Origin: Muscardinus avellanarius
Lineage: Eukaryota > Chordata > Mammalia > Rodentia > Gliridae
DNA length: 64,000 nt
Direction: 5' to 3'
Assembly (NCBI GenBank): GCA_963383645.1
Contig: OY726565.1
Span: 34,204,529 to 34,268,528 of the forward strand
The translations under genes were made by a program, and so were the position numbers. Positions 47,620 to 58,974 of this stretch are shown piece by piece. The notes under the pieces are model-generated. The model had not been told where the DNA came from. It did no database searches and saw only the letters and a program-made list of their open reading frames with translations. How positions within the stretch are numbered: position 1 is the first letter of the stretch; the number at the start of each line of letters is the position of its first letter.

Positions 47620-48308
47620 AATCCCTTTCTTTTTATTTTTAAGCCCATGGAAAGAAATATAGCTGCAGTCTTTCCATAAGTAGGCGTGTACCCTCTGGCT
47701 AGAAATACTTTCAGAATTAACACAAATACACACCCAATACTCTCTGACTTTTTCTTTGGGGAGGGGGCATTCCAAAGGTAAACAACTTTGTAGTTTTATA
47801 AAAAGTACCTTGGAAAATAATTCTTTGTGGCCTCTAATCGGCTGGCCTGGGCACATCACTGTGGCCATAAGGGTTAAGCTCAGGTGCCTGGATCTTCTGA
47901 AAGATGGCAACACTGTCTGTATCCAAGATATCTGCATTACTGGAAAAGGTTTCATGTGAATGGTCTCAGGGGTGACATACAGAGAATTTTGGTCACAAGA
48001 CAGTAAGGAAGAAGAGCCAGTGGTGGCTGAGACAGAAGAACAGCTAAAGAAAGAACCTATCCTGGTGGATCTACCCTTAAAAAGCCAAGCATAGATGCCA
48101 CCAGAAGGTCTCTAGAGTCACTTGGAATCTCAAGAAGTTTTGGGTTCACATTATCCTGTTAATTGGAAAGACATCTCTTTAGAAGATTAATATCTGAGGT
48201 TATGTCTTTTGGCACATTTTAACCATGCAATGCCTGACTCCAGGATTCACTGGATGTACAGGGCCAAGATGTTTCTACTTTTTGTCATTCCCCTGTATAA
48301 GATAGGTC
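47620..48308. other. Intergenic DNA; possible unidentified decayed coding segment
   Basis: Between about 47830 and 48092 the plus strand reads as two adjoining frames without stops ('VKLRCLDLLKDGNTVCIQDI' and '[20 protein letters not shown]'), separated by one stop. The acidic, coding-like texture suggests a gene remnant, but I cannot name it. Confidence 0.25.
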
Positions 48309-48324
48309 TAAATTTGATGAGCCT

Positions 48325-48660
48325 GCCGGGCATGGTGGTGCATGCTTGTAATCCCAGCATTCCGGAGGCAGAGACCAGAGGATCATCGTTTCCCAGCCAG
48401 CCTAAGGTACTTAGTGAGGCCCTTCGCAACTCAGTGAGAGCCTGTTTCAAACATAAAAAAGGAGCCGGGCGTGGTGGCGCACGCTTGTAATCCCAGCATT
48501 TGGGAGGCTGAGACCGGAGGATCGCAGTTCGCGGACAGCCTCAGCTACTTAGTGAGGCCCTCTGCAACTCCGTGAGACCTGGTTTCAAAATAAAGAATAA
48601 AAAATAGGGCAGGGGGTGTAGCTCGGAGGTCGAATGCCCCTGGGTTCCATCCCCAGACCC

Positions 48661-48743
<83 letters not shown>

Positions 48744-48801
48744 GGTCTGGGAGTATAGCTCGGAGATAGAAGGGCTTCCAGGAACCCCAGTACCACCAAA
48801 A

Positions 48802-48844
<43 letters not shown>

Positions 48845-48940
48845 CATAAAAAGGACTAAAAAGTAGGGCTGGGGATATAGCTTGGAGGTACAATGCCCCT
48901 GGGTTTCATCCCTAGTGCCACAAAATAAAAAATAAATAAA
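48325..48940 (+). mobile_element. Nest of B1-dID-type SINEs in one target site
   Basis: Outer B1 half 48325-48457, then an inner complete SINE (48463-48661) with a long A-tail and (TA)n, then a separate young-subfamily ID half (48742-48800) with an (AATA)n tail, then another ID half (48864-48922). The outermost flanks are a perfect 16-bp TSD, taaatttgatgagcct, at 48309-48324 and 48941-48956. Confidence 0.88.
48463..48700 (+). mobile_element. Inner B1-dID-type SINE with long A-tail
   Basis: 'gccgggcgtggtggcgcacg' to 'ggttccatccccagacccgc' then about 38 A, followed by (TA)n at 48701-48740. Little divergence suggests youth. Confidence 0.9.
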
Positions 48941-48956
48941 TAAATTTGATGAGCCT

Positions 48957-50795
48957 AATGCCAGGAATCTGCCACCCAATTTGAGTTATTTGGAGCCACT
49001 GAGCAATTCAGAAAATGAGCACATTGAAATAATTTTTCCCTGAGCAAAGGGGCTGCGCATTAGCCCGTCTGTTACTTTACCAGGTACAATGTTATCAGAA
49101 TCAATCTGTAAACACACTTTTTTCTGCAGAAGAATACATCATCTCTCTCTTTTTTTTTACTATTATCACAAATCAACAAGAAAATTATAAGTTTTTCTAT
49201 TACCACATTTGTTAAAACCATTTTAAATCAGGTCATTAATAATTTGTAAAAAAAAAGTCTTCTCCAGAGGACACTGTAATTACCTTGGGCTTAAGATAGG
49301 CTGCCATTTCAAGTTCAGATGTAGTCTCTATCCATCATAGAAATAAAGTAGTAGTTGCAACAAAATGTTTTAATCCTCTTGAGACTTTTAAATCTAAAAT
49401 GGAATTATTATATATAGCACATATAAAAATAAGGAAACACAAAGTCTGTACTGTATATAATAAAAGGATTTCTTTCACTGCTTTATTTCACAAGTAGAAA
49501 TAGAAAGCAATGATATGCATTCTGGATTAATCTTTTCTGAAATTTAAAATAGATTTATTTTAAAAATAAGTTTTTGTGCCTCTTGATTGGCTATATTTTA
49601 AAATTGATATTGCTAAGATGATATGAAAACAAATGAGAAAAACCCTGAGAGTATCAGCATACCTCTTTTGTTTATGAGATAGTCTATATGCGACCTCTTT
49701 TAAAAAGTCCTTCCACACTTTTCTAAATAACTTTGTTCTGATTTATGAATCCCATAAAACTTGGTTGTTTACTCATTTCAGCCTCCCTAGTGTTGATTAT
49801 ACAGGTTATCTCTATTCTCTAGTAGATTTTCAGATCTGGGAAACAGGATGTGTTTAATAAAAGTGATAATTATTATAACTGACACTTAAACATTCTTATA
49901 TGGTTTACAAATAACCCCTACATACATTTTCTTGTTTTTTATTTTGCATTTCACAAAATCCCTGCAATAGCGTTACATTATGTTCAGCACTGCATATAAT
50001 ATTTTGCATAAAGTAGCCTTTCAAAACTATTTAAAGCTGTATTTTGTGGGTAAATTAAAGTTCTATTGCCTCCTGTTGAATTTTTATTTCCTCTAAAGCA
50101 ATTAAGATAAGGAAAAATTTGAATGCTCTCACTTTTTAATTTGTGGAAGCCAACATTCAAATGGGGCAAGTTTTGAAATGTTTACATCCATTTAGGTCAA
50201 CACATCTCTTCCTGGCTCCTTTTGGGTTGTGCTTAAATCCTGGGCAGCACTGCATACGCTCTGTGTACAGTACATATGCTATAATGGAAGCCTTCAACAA
50301 AGTGGTTCTCTCAGTAATCCAGGACCAAGTCAGTTTTCCTACTGAAATACTTTTTCCCTTAGAATACCCAGCTTCCCACAGCCCTGTGAGGCCCACTTAA
50401 GTTCCAACATTTCTCTACTGAAAAATGAACTGAAGATATCAACCCACCACCCACTTCGGACGTTCTCAGTCACTAGTTACCGCAGCTGAATTATAATCTC
50501 ACATGATAACTATCCAGGGACAAAAGTTCTCTCTACCCATGATGTACTTAAAGTTATCTTGCTTCTCTGCCAAGAGCCTTCTTTTTCATGAACAATTCAA
50601 AAAACAGAACTCAGAAAATAGCCTACCTCCTTTTTGGTACTCTAAGACAGATGTAAGCAGATTCTATTCTATGTCAAAAAACACTTTTTATTTTCACTTG
50701 ACTCAAATTGCCAATGTTTTTCTGTAACAGAAAGGCAATTCAAAATGAAGAGAAATGAGGAGGTGGCTAATGTCCCAAACTAGATTTTTTTCTTA
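48957..50795. other. Low-repeat intergenic DNA, no gene recognised
   Basis: 1.8 kb AT-rich. The opposing frames near 50143-50400 lack any family signature. Confidence 0.4.
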
Positions 50796-50811
50796 TTAAA
50801 AACAAACTCTC

Positions 50812-50986
50812 GCTGGGCGTGGTGGCCCATGCTTATAATCCCTGTGCTTTGGAGGCTGAGACAGGAGGAGGATCTCGCAGGTTTGAAACCAGCCTCAGCT
50901 GGTTTAAGAGACCCTGTTTCCAAATAAAATATAAAATAGGTCTGGGAGTATAGCCTGGAGGTAGAAGGCCCCTGGGTTCCATGCCC

Positions 50987-51034
<48 letters not shown>
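50812..51034 (+). mobile_element. B1-dID-type SINE with (AC)n tail
   Basis: 'gctgggcgtggtggcccatg' to 'gttccatgcccagtaacac' and a 40-bp (AC) tail. The site 'aaaaacaaactct' (50798-50810) recurs in worn form after the tail and again after the L1 ending near 56960. Confidence 0.92.
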
Positions 51035-52334
51035 CAAAAAAACTCTTGTCTGAAAGAGGGAAGATGGTGACTGAGTAAAGCAGCATCTACAAATACTGCC
51101 GACACTTGATCTCCATAGTTTTGAAATAATGCCTTACTGAGCCAGAAAATACTATCCGTAGAGAAATAAAAGATATAAATACAAGGGACAGAGAAAAAAA
51201 AGACTAGAAGAAAAACCAGAGAGCAAAGAAGAAACCTGCCTGCAGTGCATGTGGCGGTGGCCGCCACGCCGACGCCATCTTATCTCATAGAACCAGATTC
51301 CAGGGATGAAAATAAGGAGCTGAAATGACCGGTTGTCGTTCAGTCAGCTGTAATTCAGCAGTTCTTTCAGCGCAAAGACTAGCTAGAATTTCCAGCGGCT
51401 AGGCCATCATGCCCTCCAGAGATTCAAAGCGGAGCTCAAAACCAGAAAAGAAATACGCCAGCCTCGCAGCCAAGGGCATGGTGTCAACACCATATTGCCA
51501 GCAGCAGCGGCAAGTTCACCACAATTGTAAGTGAAATAGCAGCCCCTAAAGGAGAAATCCCAGTGCTGAACCCCCAGGGAATCGTGCAGCTTTTCCTTAG
51601 GTCTGATAAACTCCTTGGGTCTGAGATATACCCAATGAAGGAGTACAGGTGATAGAGATTACCACACCCTAGTCACAGTTTCTCAAGGGAAAATGCCCCA
51701 CCCGGTGCCCTCAAGGTCTTGTGCAGCTATAACTAACTCCCTGGGTCTGAGACTTTCTGATACAACTCAGGGAAGGCGTGGTGGCGGCTGAGATTACCAC
51801 ACCTTCAAGAGACCCAGAGCACAATAAGTGAAGTTGTGGTGATACAGAGAAGAACCCAGAGAGGTGGGAGTGGGATCTGCTGTCGATCATATCAGAAGTT
51901 CAGACAAACCCAGGCTCTGATGAGTGGAAAGTGTGGGGGTAGTCTTACATTTAACACTAAACCTAATGAGTAGGATCTCCGGGAACACCACAGACATCCC
52001 AATTGTGGTGAACAGGGAGAAGTCAGACTAGCCCAGCCCTAGCTGTGGAGAACAGAGTCTCCTACATTGGATTTGGTCTCAGAGACATATGCTACCAACA
52101 GAGGCAGGGAGAGATCTAGACTCCAAATCAATGGAAAGTGTGGAGGGTGACCTTTACTCAATATTAAATCCAGCCCCATTTATATCGACCATCTGTATAG
52201 ACTGAGAAGACTCAGAGAACCAGACTCACAGAGGGAAAGGTGCCAGCGGCACTCAGTATCTACACAGAGACTGCTGAATAGTCATTTATTTGTAGAACTG
52301 CAGTAATTCATTATTGGAATTGTTTGGGGGTTTT

Positions 52335-52339
52335 TGTTC

Positions 52340-52390
<51 letters not shown>

Positions 52391-52505
52391 CAGTGTATAC
52401 CTGGGTTTTTGGGGTGTGTGTGTGACAGTGTATACCTGGGTTTTTGGGGTGTGTGTGTGTGTGTGTGTGTGTGTTGTTGTTGTTTTTGTTTTGTTTTGTT
52501 TTGTT
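52335..52505. repeat. (TG)n tract with a duplicated 35-bp unit
   Basis: (TG)n at about 52341-52388, then two copies (starting 52389 and 52424, period 35) of a unit with 'gacagtgtatacctgggttt' and 'ttggggtgtgtg', then (TG)n and TTTTG repeats. It lies within the L1 5' region. Confidence 0.9.
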
Positions 52506-52894
52506 TAAACCCTCTTCCCAAATCCTCTTCCAAGCTTCTTCCCTTGTACATACCTACTCACTCCTCTCTATTCCTTTTCTATCTTTTCTTTTTATCGCTA
52601 CCTTGTCTTGTATTAAATCTACTTCATATCACTATACCAGAAACTCTACATTGGTTACTAGAATACTACTACATTTGTACTGTCTTTAATCTCTAGGATA
52701 TACTTCCTTACCAAACTCATATACTCATATTATTTTACCCTATCTGAGACATTACCCTATTCTTTCATTTACTCCTTCACTTCCTTCCTTACTCAACCTT
52801 CACTGTTGAATACAACTTGCCCTTGGATATACCAGCTGACACTTAAAGACTGAGAGAAATCTACCAAAAGCAACAGGTACAAACTTCTGAAATC

Positions 52895-53095
52895 ATGAGA
52901 AGGAGGAACAACAATGGAGCAATGAGCTCTCACAACCCCATAATAACAAAACCTGATAACACAGAAATGCAGAGATCTCCAGAAGATCAAAACAGGAATG
53001 TAACTGTAGAAATAATTCTGGATTTTAGAAAAGAATTTAGAGAGAATCTGAAAGAAATAAAGGATGCAATCATTGAAGTAAAGGCATCAATTTAA
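52895..53095 (+). pseudogene. L1 ORF1 N-terminal remnant
   Basis: Start of the L1 RNA-binding chaperone. The frame begins MRRRNNNGAMSSHN and continues into a charged stretch (FRKEFRENLKEIKDAIIEVK) typical of the coiled-coil region, then stops at 53093-53095. The RRM and C-terminal domains are absent because the element jumps directly into the ORF2 endonuclease within about 10 bp. Length is 66 residues against roughly 340-370 for a full ORF1p. It is a remnant and not expected to work. Confidence 0.8.
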
Positions 53096-53099
53096 ACTA

Positions 53100-56000
53100 T
53101 AAATCTCAATACAATAATATTGGGAGACTTCAACACCCCCTCTCACACCACTAGACCGATCTTCTAGACAAAAGGTCAGTAAAGATGCCTCAGAACTAAA
53201 GAACACCATTAAACAAATGGACTTGTTGGACACATATAGAATATTTCATCCAACTACAGCGGAGTTCACATTTTTCTCAGCTGCTCATGGAACCTTCTCC
53301 AAAATAGATCATATCCTGGACCACAAAGTGAGCACTAGCAAATTCAAAAAATGTTACATACTTCCCTGTGTCTTTTCAGATGATAATGGAATGAAATTAG
53401 AAATCAACTATAAGAAGACACAGAAAAACCACATAAACATGGGGAGACTTAACACCACAGTTCTGAATGAAGAATGGGTCATAGAAGATGCAAGAGGTGA
53501 AATCAAGAAATTTATAGAAGCAAATAAAAATAAATACACAACATATCAAAACTTCTGGGACACTTTAAAGGCAGCATTAAGAGGAAAATTTATGGCACTT
53601 AGTGCTCACATAACAAAAACAGAAAATCGCCAAATAAATAACCTAATGACACACCTCAAAGCCCTTGAAGAACAGGAACAATCTAATCTAGAAGACAGGA
53701 AATTATTAAAATCAGAGCAAAAATTAAAGAAGTAGAGAATAAAAAATACAGAAAATCAACAAAACAAAAAGCTGTTTTTTGAAAAAATTAACAAGATTGA
53801 AAAATCACTAGCCAAGCTAACTAAACAAGAGAGAAAATCAACCCAAATTATGAAGATAAGAGATGAAAAGGGAGATATTACTACTGACAGTGTAGAAATC
53901 CAGAGGATTATCAGAAACTACTTTGAAAAATGACACTCCAACAAAATGGAAAATCTGGAGGAAATTGACAACTTTCTAGATAAATACAACCTTCCTAAAC
54001 TGAGTCAAGATATATGGAAAATTTAAACCAACCAATAACAATCAAAGAGATTGAAACAGCAATAAAGAGCCTACCATCAAAAAAAAAAAAAAAAAGCCTA
54101 GGACCAGTTGGCTTCCCAAGAGAATTCTATAAAACCTTTATAGAAGAGATAATACCAATACTCCTCAATAGATTTCATGAAATAGAAAAAACAGGACTCT
54201 CCCAAATAATGTGATGAATCCAACATCACATTAATACCCAAAACAAAGACAGTTTAAGGAAGGAAAACTACAGGCCTATACCTTTGATGAATTTGGATGC
54301 AAAACTGCTAAACAAAATACTAGCAACACGTACTCAAAAACACATAAAGAAAAATCATACATCATGACCAAGTAGGGTTCATCCCAGGGATGCAAAGCTG
54401 GTTCAACATATGAAAATCAATCCATGTAATACACCATATAAACAGAATCAAAGACAAAAATCACATGATCATTTCAATAGATGCTGAAACAGCATTTGAT
54501 AAAATCCAACATCCATTTATGATAAAAGCACTGCAGAGAACTGGAATCAAAGGAACATATCTCAACATCATAAAGGCAATCTATAATAATCCCACAGCCA
54601 ACATCATACTAAATGGGGGGAAACTTCAAAAATTCCCCCTAAAAACAGGAACAAGACAAGGATGCCCATTATCATCACTTCTCTTCAATATAGTACTTAA
54701 GACTCTAGCCAGAGCAATAAGGCAAGAAAAGAAAATCAAAGGAGTACAAATAGGGAATGAAGAACCTAAACTTTCACTATTTGTAGATGACATGATACTG
54801 TATTTAGAAAACCTAACAAACTCAACCAAAAGGCTTATAGAACTGATCAACAAATTCAGCAAAGTGTCTGGATATGAAATCAATCTTAAAATATCAGAAA
54901 CTTTTCCCCACACCAACCATAAACCCACTGAAAAAGAAATTCAGAAAACACTTCCACTAAGGATTGCCCACAAAAAAATAAAATACTTAGGAATAAACTT
55001 AACCAAGGAGGTAAAAGATCTCTACAAAGAAAATTATAAAAATTGAAAAAAGAAACTGAAGAAGATCTTAGAAGATGGAAAGATCTTCCATGTTCATGGA
55101 TTGGCAGAATGAATATCATTAAAATGGCCATCCTTCCAAAAGTGATCTACAGATTCAACACAATGCCCATTAAGTTACCAAGATCATTCCTCACAGACAT
55201 AGAAAAATCAGTCCTTAAATTTATTTGGAATAACAAAATACCCAGAATAGCCAAAGTAGTTCTCAGCAATAAAACCATGAAGGAGGAATCACAATACCTG
55301 ACTTTAAACTATACTACAAAGCCATTATAATAAAAACAGCATGGTACTGGCACAAAAAACAGATACATTGACCAATGGAGCAGAACAGAAGACCCAGAAA
55401 CAAGTCCACACACTTTCTGCCAATTGATTTTTGACAAAGGGGCCGAAAACATACACTGGAAAAAAGATAGCCTGTTCAATAAATGGTGTTGGCAAACCTG
55501 ATTAACCATATGCAGAAAATTGGAAATTAATCCTACCTTCTCACCTTGCACAAGAATCAATTCAAGATGGATCAAAGACTTGGAAATTAGACCAGAGACT
55601 TTGAGGCTCCTTGAAGAGGGAATAGGTCCAACACTGCAACACATAGGCACAGATAAAAACTATCTCAAAAATACCCAAAGGCATAACAAACTAAAAGGTG
55701 AATCCATGGGATTCCATGAAACTGAAGAGCTTCTGTTCAGCAAAGGAAACTGTCAAGAACCTCAATTGACAGCCAACAGAATGGGAGTTTTTTGCCACCT
55801 ACTCCTCTGATAGAAGACTAATATCTACAATATACAGAGAACTCAAGAATCTCAGCACTAAAAAAATAATAATAATCCAATCAAAAAATGGCCAAGTGCC
55901 GGGCGTGGTAGCACACGCTTGTAATCCCCGCGCTTGGGAGGCGGAGACAGGAGGATCACGCAGGTTCGAAGCCAGCCTTGCTGGCTTAAAAGCCCCTGTT

Positions 56001-56605
56001 TCCAAATTAAAAAAATATAAAAATAGGTCTGGGAGTGTAGCCCGGAGGTAGAAGGGCTTCCAGGAACCCCAGAACCACCAAGAAAAAAAAATTCAAATGG
56101 CCAAAAACGCATGAAAAAACATTCAACATCACTGGCAATCAGAGAGATGCACATCAAAATTACCCTGAGATTTCACCTTACCCCAACTAGAATGGCAACC
56201 ATTCAAAACACAAACAACAACAAATACTGGTGAGAATGTGGAGAAGTGGTAACTCTAAAACATTGTTGGTGGGATTGCAAATTAGTGCAAGCACTTTGGA
56301 AAACAGTATGGAGAATTCTCAGAAGAATGGGAACAAATCTACCATTCGATACAGCAATACCACTTCTGGGTATCTACCCAAAAGAAAAGAAACCAAACTA
56401 CCAAAGGAATGCATGTGTATCTGTGTTTATAGCTGCACAATTCACCATAGCCAAACTATGGAACCAGCCAAGATGTTCAGCAACAGATGAATGGATTACA
56501 AAACTGTGGAATATGTACACAATGGAATTTTACTCAGCCATTAAAAACAAAACACAATTACAGCATTTACAGGGAAATGGATGGAACTGGAGGACATTAT
56601 GCTAA
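53100..56605 (+). pseudogene. L1 ORF2 remnant, frame-broken
   Basis: ORF2 without the first roughly 130 residues. In order: '[10 protein letters not shown]' near 53110; '[15 protein letters not shown]' near 53268; '[10 protein letters not shown]' near 54650; '[13 protein letters not shown]' near 54771, where the RT signature FADD has become FVDD; '[17 protein letters not shown]' near 55091; a C-terminal 'GGIAN'-type Cys region near 56250; 'EFYSAIKNK' near 56527. Frames change at least at about 53735, 53990 and 55046, and an A16 run near 54080 has expanded. A SINE at 55897-56090 interrupts it. Catalytically dead and untranslatable as a whole. Confidence 0.88.
55897..56090 (+). mobile_element. 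Young-subfamily SINE inside the L1
   Basis: 'gccgggcgtggtagcacacg' to 'ccaggaaccccagaaccacc' plus A-rich tail. The flanks repeat 'aaatggccaa'. It postdates the L1. Confidence 0.93.
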
Positions 56606-57045
56606 GCGAGCTTAGTCAGTAGCAAAAGCTTAGAAATTGGATTCTTTCCCTAATATGTGAAAGCTAAGGTGAAATGGGTCAGAGGAGGAATTCCAGGTTA
56701 AAAAGGAGGTCCTATAGAGGAGCAAATAAGGCAACCTAAGTTCAGGGATTGGAGGGGGAGAAAAGGAAACTCTTTAAAGCTCAGGATGTACTTATTCATA
56801 TCGTAGTCAACCACTAAGCCAAGCATGAGAGAGAGGTATGAGGAGGGAGTGGGGTGGGAATTGGGTGGGGACTGGCTGGGTGATGTGTGTGCTTTTATGT
56901 CTACACAAGTTTTTTCCCCATTTTTATGTATAAATACAATGCACCAATAAAAATTTAAAAAACAAACAAACTCTTATATAAAGAGAACTTAGAAGCTAAT
57001 GTTTTTATTAGCAAGTTAAGACTGTTTTTTTTCTGTAGGCATTTT

Positions 57046-57248
57046 TTTTTTTTTTTTTGGTGGTGGTGGTACTGGGGTTCCTGGAAGCCCTTCTACCTCT
57101 GGGCTACACTCCCAGACCTATTTTTTACATTTTTATCCAGAAACAGGGTCTCCTAAGCCAGCGCTCGTGGCTGGCTTTGAACCTGTGTGATCCTCCTGTC
57201 TCTGCCTCCCAAGCACGGGGATTATAAGCGTGTGCCACCACGCCCGGC
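57046..57248 (-). mobile_element. B1-dID-type SINE, young subfamily
   Basis: T18 start, 'ggtggtactggggttcctgg' to 'gtgccaccacgcccggc'. TSD tttctgtaggcatttt at 57030-57045 and tttctgtagacatttt at 57249-57264. Confidence 0.95.
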
Positions 57249-57379
57249 TTTCTGTAGACATTTTGAGTGCATTGGGACAAACATAAAACTCTGCCAGCAA
57301 TAGTGGTTGTAATCCATAGGCCATGTTCTCACACTATATAGGGAATGACGATCAACAAAGGTTTTTACACATATGATAT

Positions 57380-57812
57380 GCTGGTCAGTTTCCTGTTACT
57401 GTGGCAAAATATCTGAGAAAAACAATTTAAAAGAGAAAATGCTGATTTTGGTTTATGGTTTCAGAGGTCTCACTACATGGTCACTTGTCTCCATTGTTTC
57501 TGGGCCTGTGGTGAGGAAGAACATCATAGGGAGGATGTAGTAGGGCCAAGCTGCTGGCCAGAAAGAGAGAGAGAGAAGAGAAAAGAGAGAAGAGAGAAGA
57601 GAGGAGAGAAGAGAGAGAAGAGAGAGAGAGAGAGAAAAGATAGATTGTTTCTGCCTACAAGGGTTCCAATATACTCTTCAAGGGCATGACTCTGTTGACC
57701 TGCTTCCTCTAACAGGGCTCTACTTCCTTGAGTTTCCACCCTCCTTCCCCAATCGCAACACTAGCTGGAGACCAAGCCTTTGGGGAAAATTCCAGATCCA
57801 AGCTATAATAGA
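57380..57812 (-). mobile_element. Possible MaLR-type LTR, antisense
   Basis: 'gtcagtttcctgttactgtggcaaaatatctgag' through 'atggtttcagaggtctcact', an AG-rich middle (57566-57636) and 'tttggggaaaattccagatccaagctata' follow the order of antisense MaLR/MLT-type LTRs. No internal gene is attached. Classification is from memory and tentative. Confidence 0.4.
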
Positions 57813-57819
57813 TGTGACA

Positions 57820-58265
57820 TGATCATACTTGTGCTTTAGAGGCTAGAGGCTCTCCTCAACAGCATTATGAAGACATCATTGGAAGAGAAACACAATAATG
57901 AAACACATTACCAACTTAGAGTGGAGGAACATCTTTCAGAGATGACTGAGCACCATCCCATCCTCCTTAGGACAAGGATGCCTCTTTTTCCCTCACCATG
58001 ACTTAGTTCTAGGCATCTGTCATTCTTATTAGCCTTCGCTGAGATACAATAAACCTTCATTCATCTGCCAAGGCCCCTCACCCTCTCTGCCACACCATTT
58101 CATGCTCAAGGCAGCCTGGGAAGTCCTTCCCCCGTGAGAAAGCCTCTCCAGAGGCCAATGACCTGAAACCAACCAGGCAGAAGCTTCAGGACCCTCAGCT
58201 GCCTGAGCTTCTCATGGCCATAGGAATTTTGTATTATTTTGTTCTTTTTTTTTACTTTTATTATT
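57820..58265. other. Intergenic DNA, no feature recognised
   Basis: Nothing recognised. Confidence 0.4.
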
Positions 58266-58281
58266 TTATATGCTTTTATTT

Positions 58282-58312
58282 CTTCCCTTATACCTCTGGG
58301 CTACACTCCAAG

Positions 58313-58399
<87 letters not shown>

Positions 58400-58470
58400 A
58401 AACAGGGTCTCTTAAGCCAGCGCAATCCTCCTGTCTCCACCTCCCAAGTGCGGGGATTACATGCCGGGTT
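58282..58470 (-). mobile_element. SINE of a same-site pair, first
   Basis: Young-subfamily SINE with an internally deleted B1 half, an (AC)n(AT)n(T)n linker at 58303-58398, ending 'gcggggattacatgccgggt'. Flanked by tatatgcttttattt at 58267-58281 and 58471-58485. Confidence 0.9.
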
Positions 58471-58485
58471 TATATGCTTTTATTT

Positions 58486-58723
58486 ATTTTTATTTTATTT
58501 TATTTTATTTTATTTTTTGGTGGTACTGGGGGTGGAACCCAGAGGCTTTCTACCTCCAGGCTGTACTCCCAGACCTTTTTAAAAATATTTTATTTGGAAA
58601 CAGGGTCTCACTAGGTTGCTAAGAGCCTCACTAAGTAGCTGAGGCTGGCTTTGAACCCGTGCGATCCTCCTGTCTCAGCCTCCCAAGCGCGGGGATTACA
58701 AGCATGCGCCACCACACCCGGCT
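58486..58723 (-). mobile_element. SINE of a same-site pair, second
   Basis: (TTTTA)n start, 'ggtggtactgggggtggaac' to 'gcgccaccacacccggct'. Flanked by the same 15-mer at 58471-58485 and 58724-58738, so three copies of the target bracket two SINEs. Confidence 0.93.
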
Positions 58724-58759
58724 TATATGCTTTTATTTCTAAAACAAAAAAAAAAATCC

Positions 58760-58972
58760 AACCTGGTGTGCTGATGTGCACCAGTACTTGGGAGGCTGAG
58801 ACAGAGGCTCACAGGTTCAACACCAGACTCAGTAATTTAGTAAGGCCCTCAGAAACTTAATGAGACCCTGTTCCAAAATGGAAATAAATATGGCTGGGGT
58901 GTAACTCAGAGCTAGAATGTCCCAATGGCTCAATGCCCAGTACCCCCACACACACACACGTACATACACACT
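58760..58972 (+). mobile_element. Diverged B1-dID-type SINE with (CA)n tail
   Basis: 'aacctggtgtgctgatgtgc' to 'gctcaatgcccagtaccccc', then (CA)n. Confidence 0.82.
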
Positions 58973-58974
58973 CC

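Larger units (their letters stand above)
51048..56970 (+). mobile_element. Long, decayed L1 with an internal ORF1-to-ORF2 deletion
   Basis: Plus-strand L1 with 5' UTR ('gaaagagggaagatggtgac', about 51050-52290), a TG-rich insertion (52335-52505), ORF1 start at 52895, a jump from ORF1 into the ORF2 endonuclease near 53090-53105, RT region, C-terminal part, and 3' UTR ending 'caatgcaccaataaaaattt' plus A-rich tail. Flanks 'aaactcttgtctgaaagag' and 'aaactcttatataaagag' may be its worn TSD. A SINE splits it at 55897-56090. Confidence 0.9.

Noticed and set aside
50780..51267. Poly-Cys/Val protein of 144 residues on the minus strand
   Set aside because: Made of a SINE, its (AC)n tail and the L1 leader.
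51048..56970. Functional full-length L1
   Set aside because: ORF1 is cut short, FADD is FVDD, and there are several frame breaks plus a SINE insertion.
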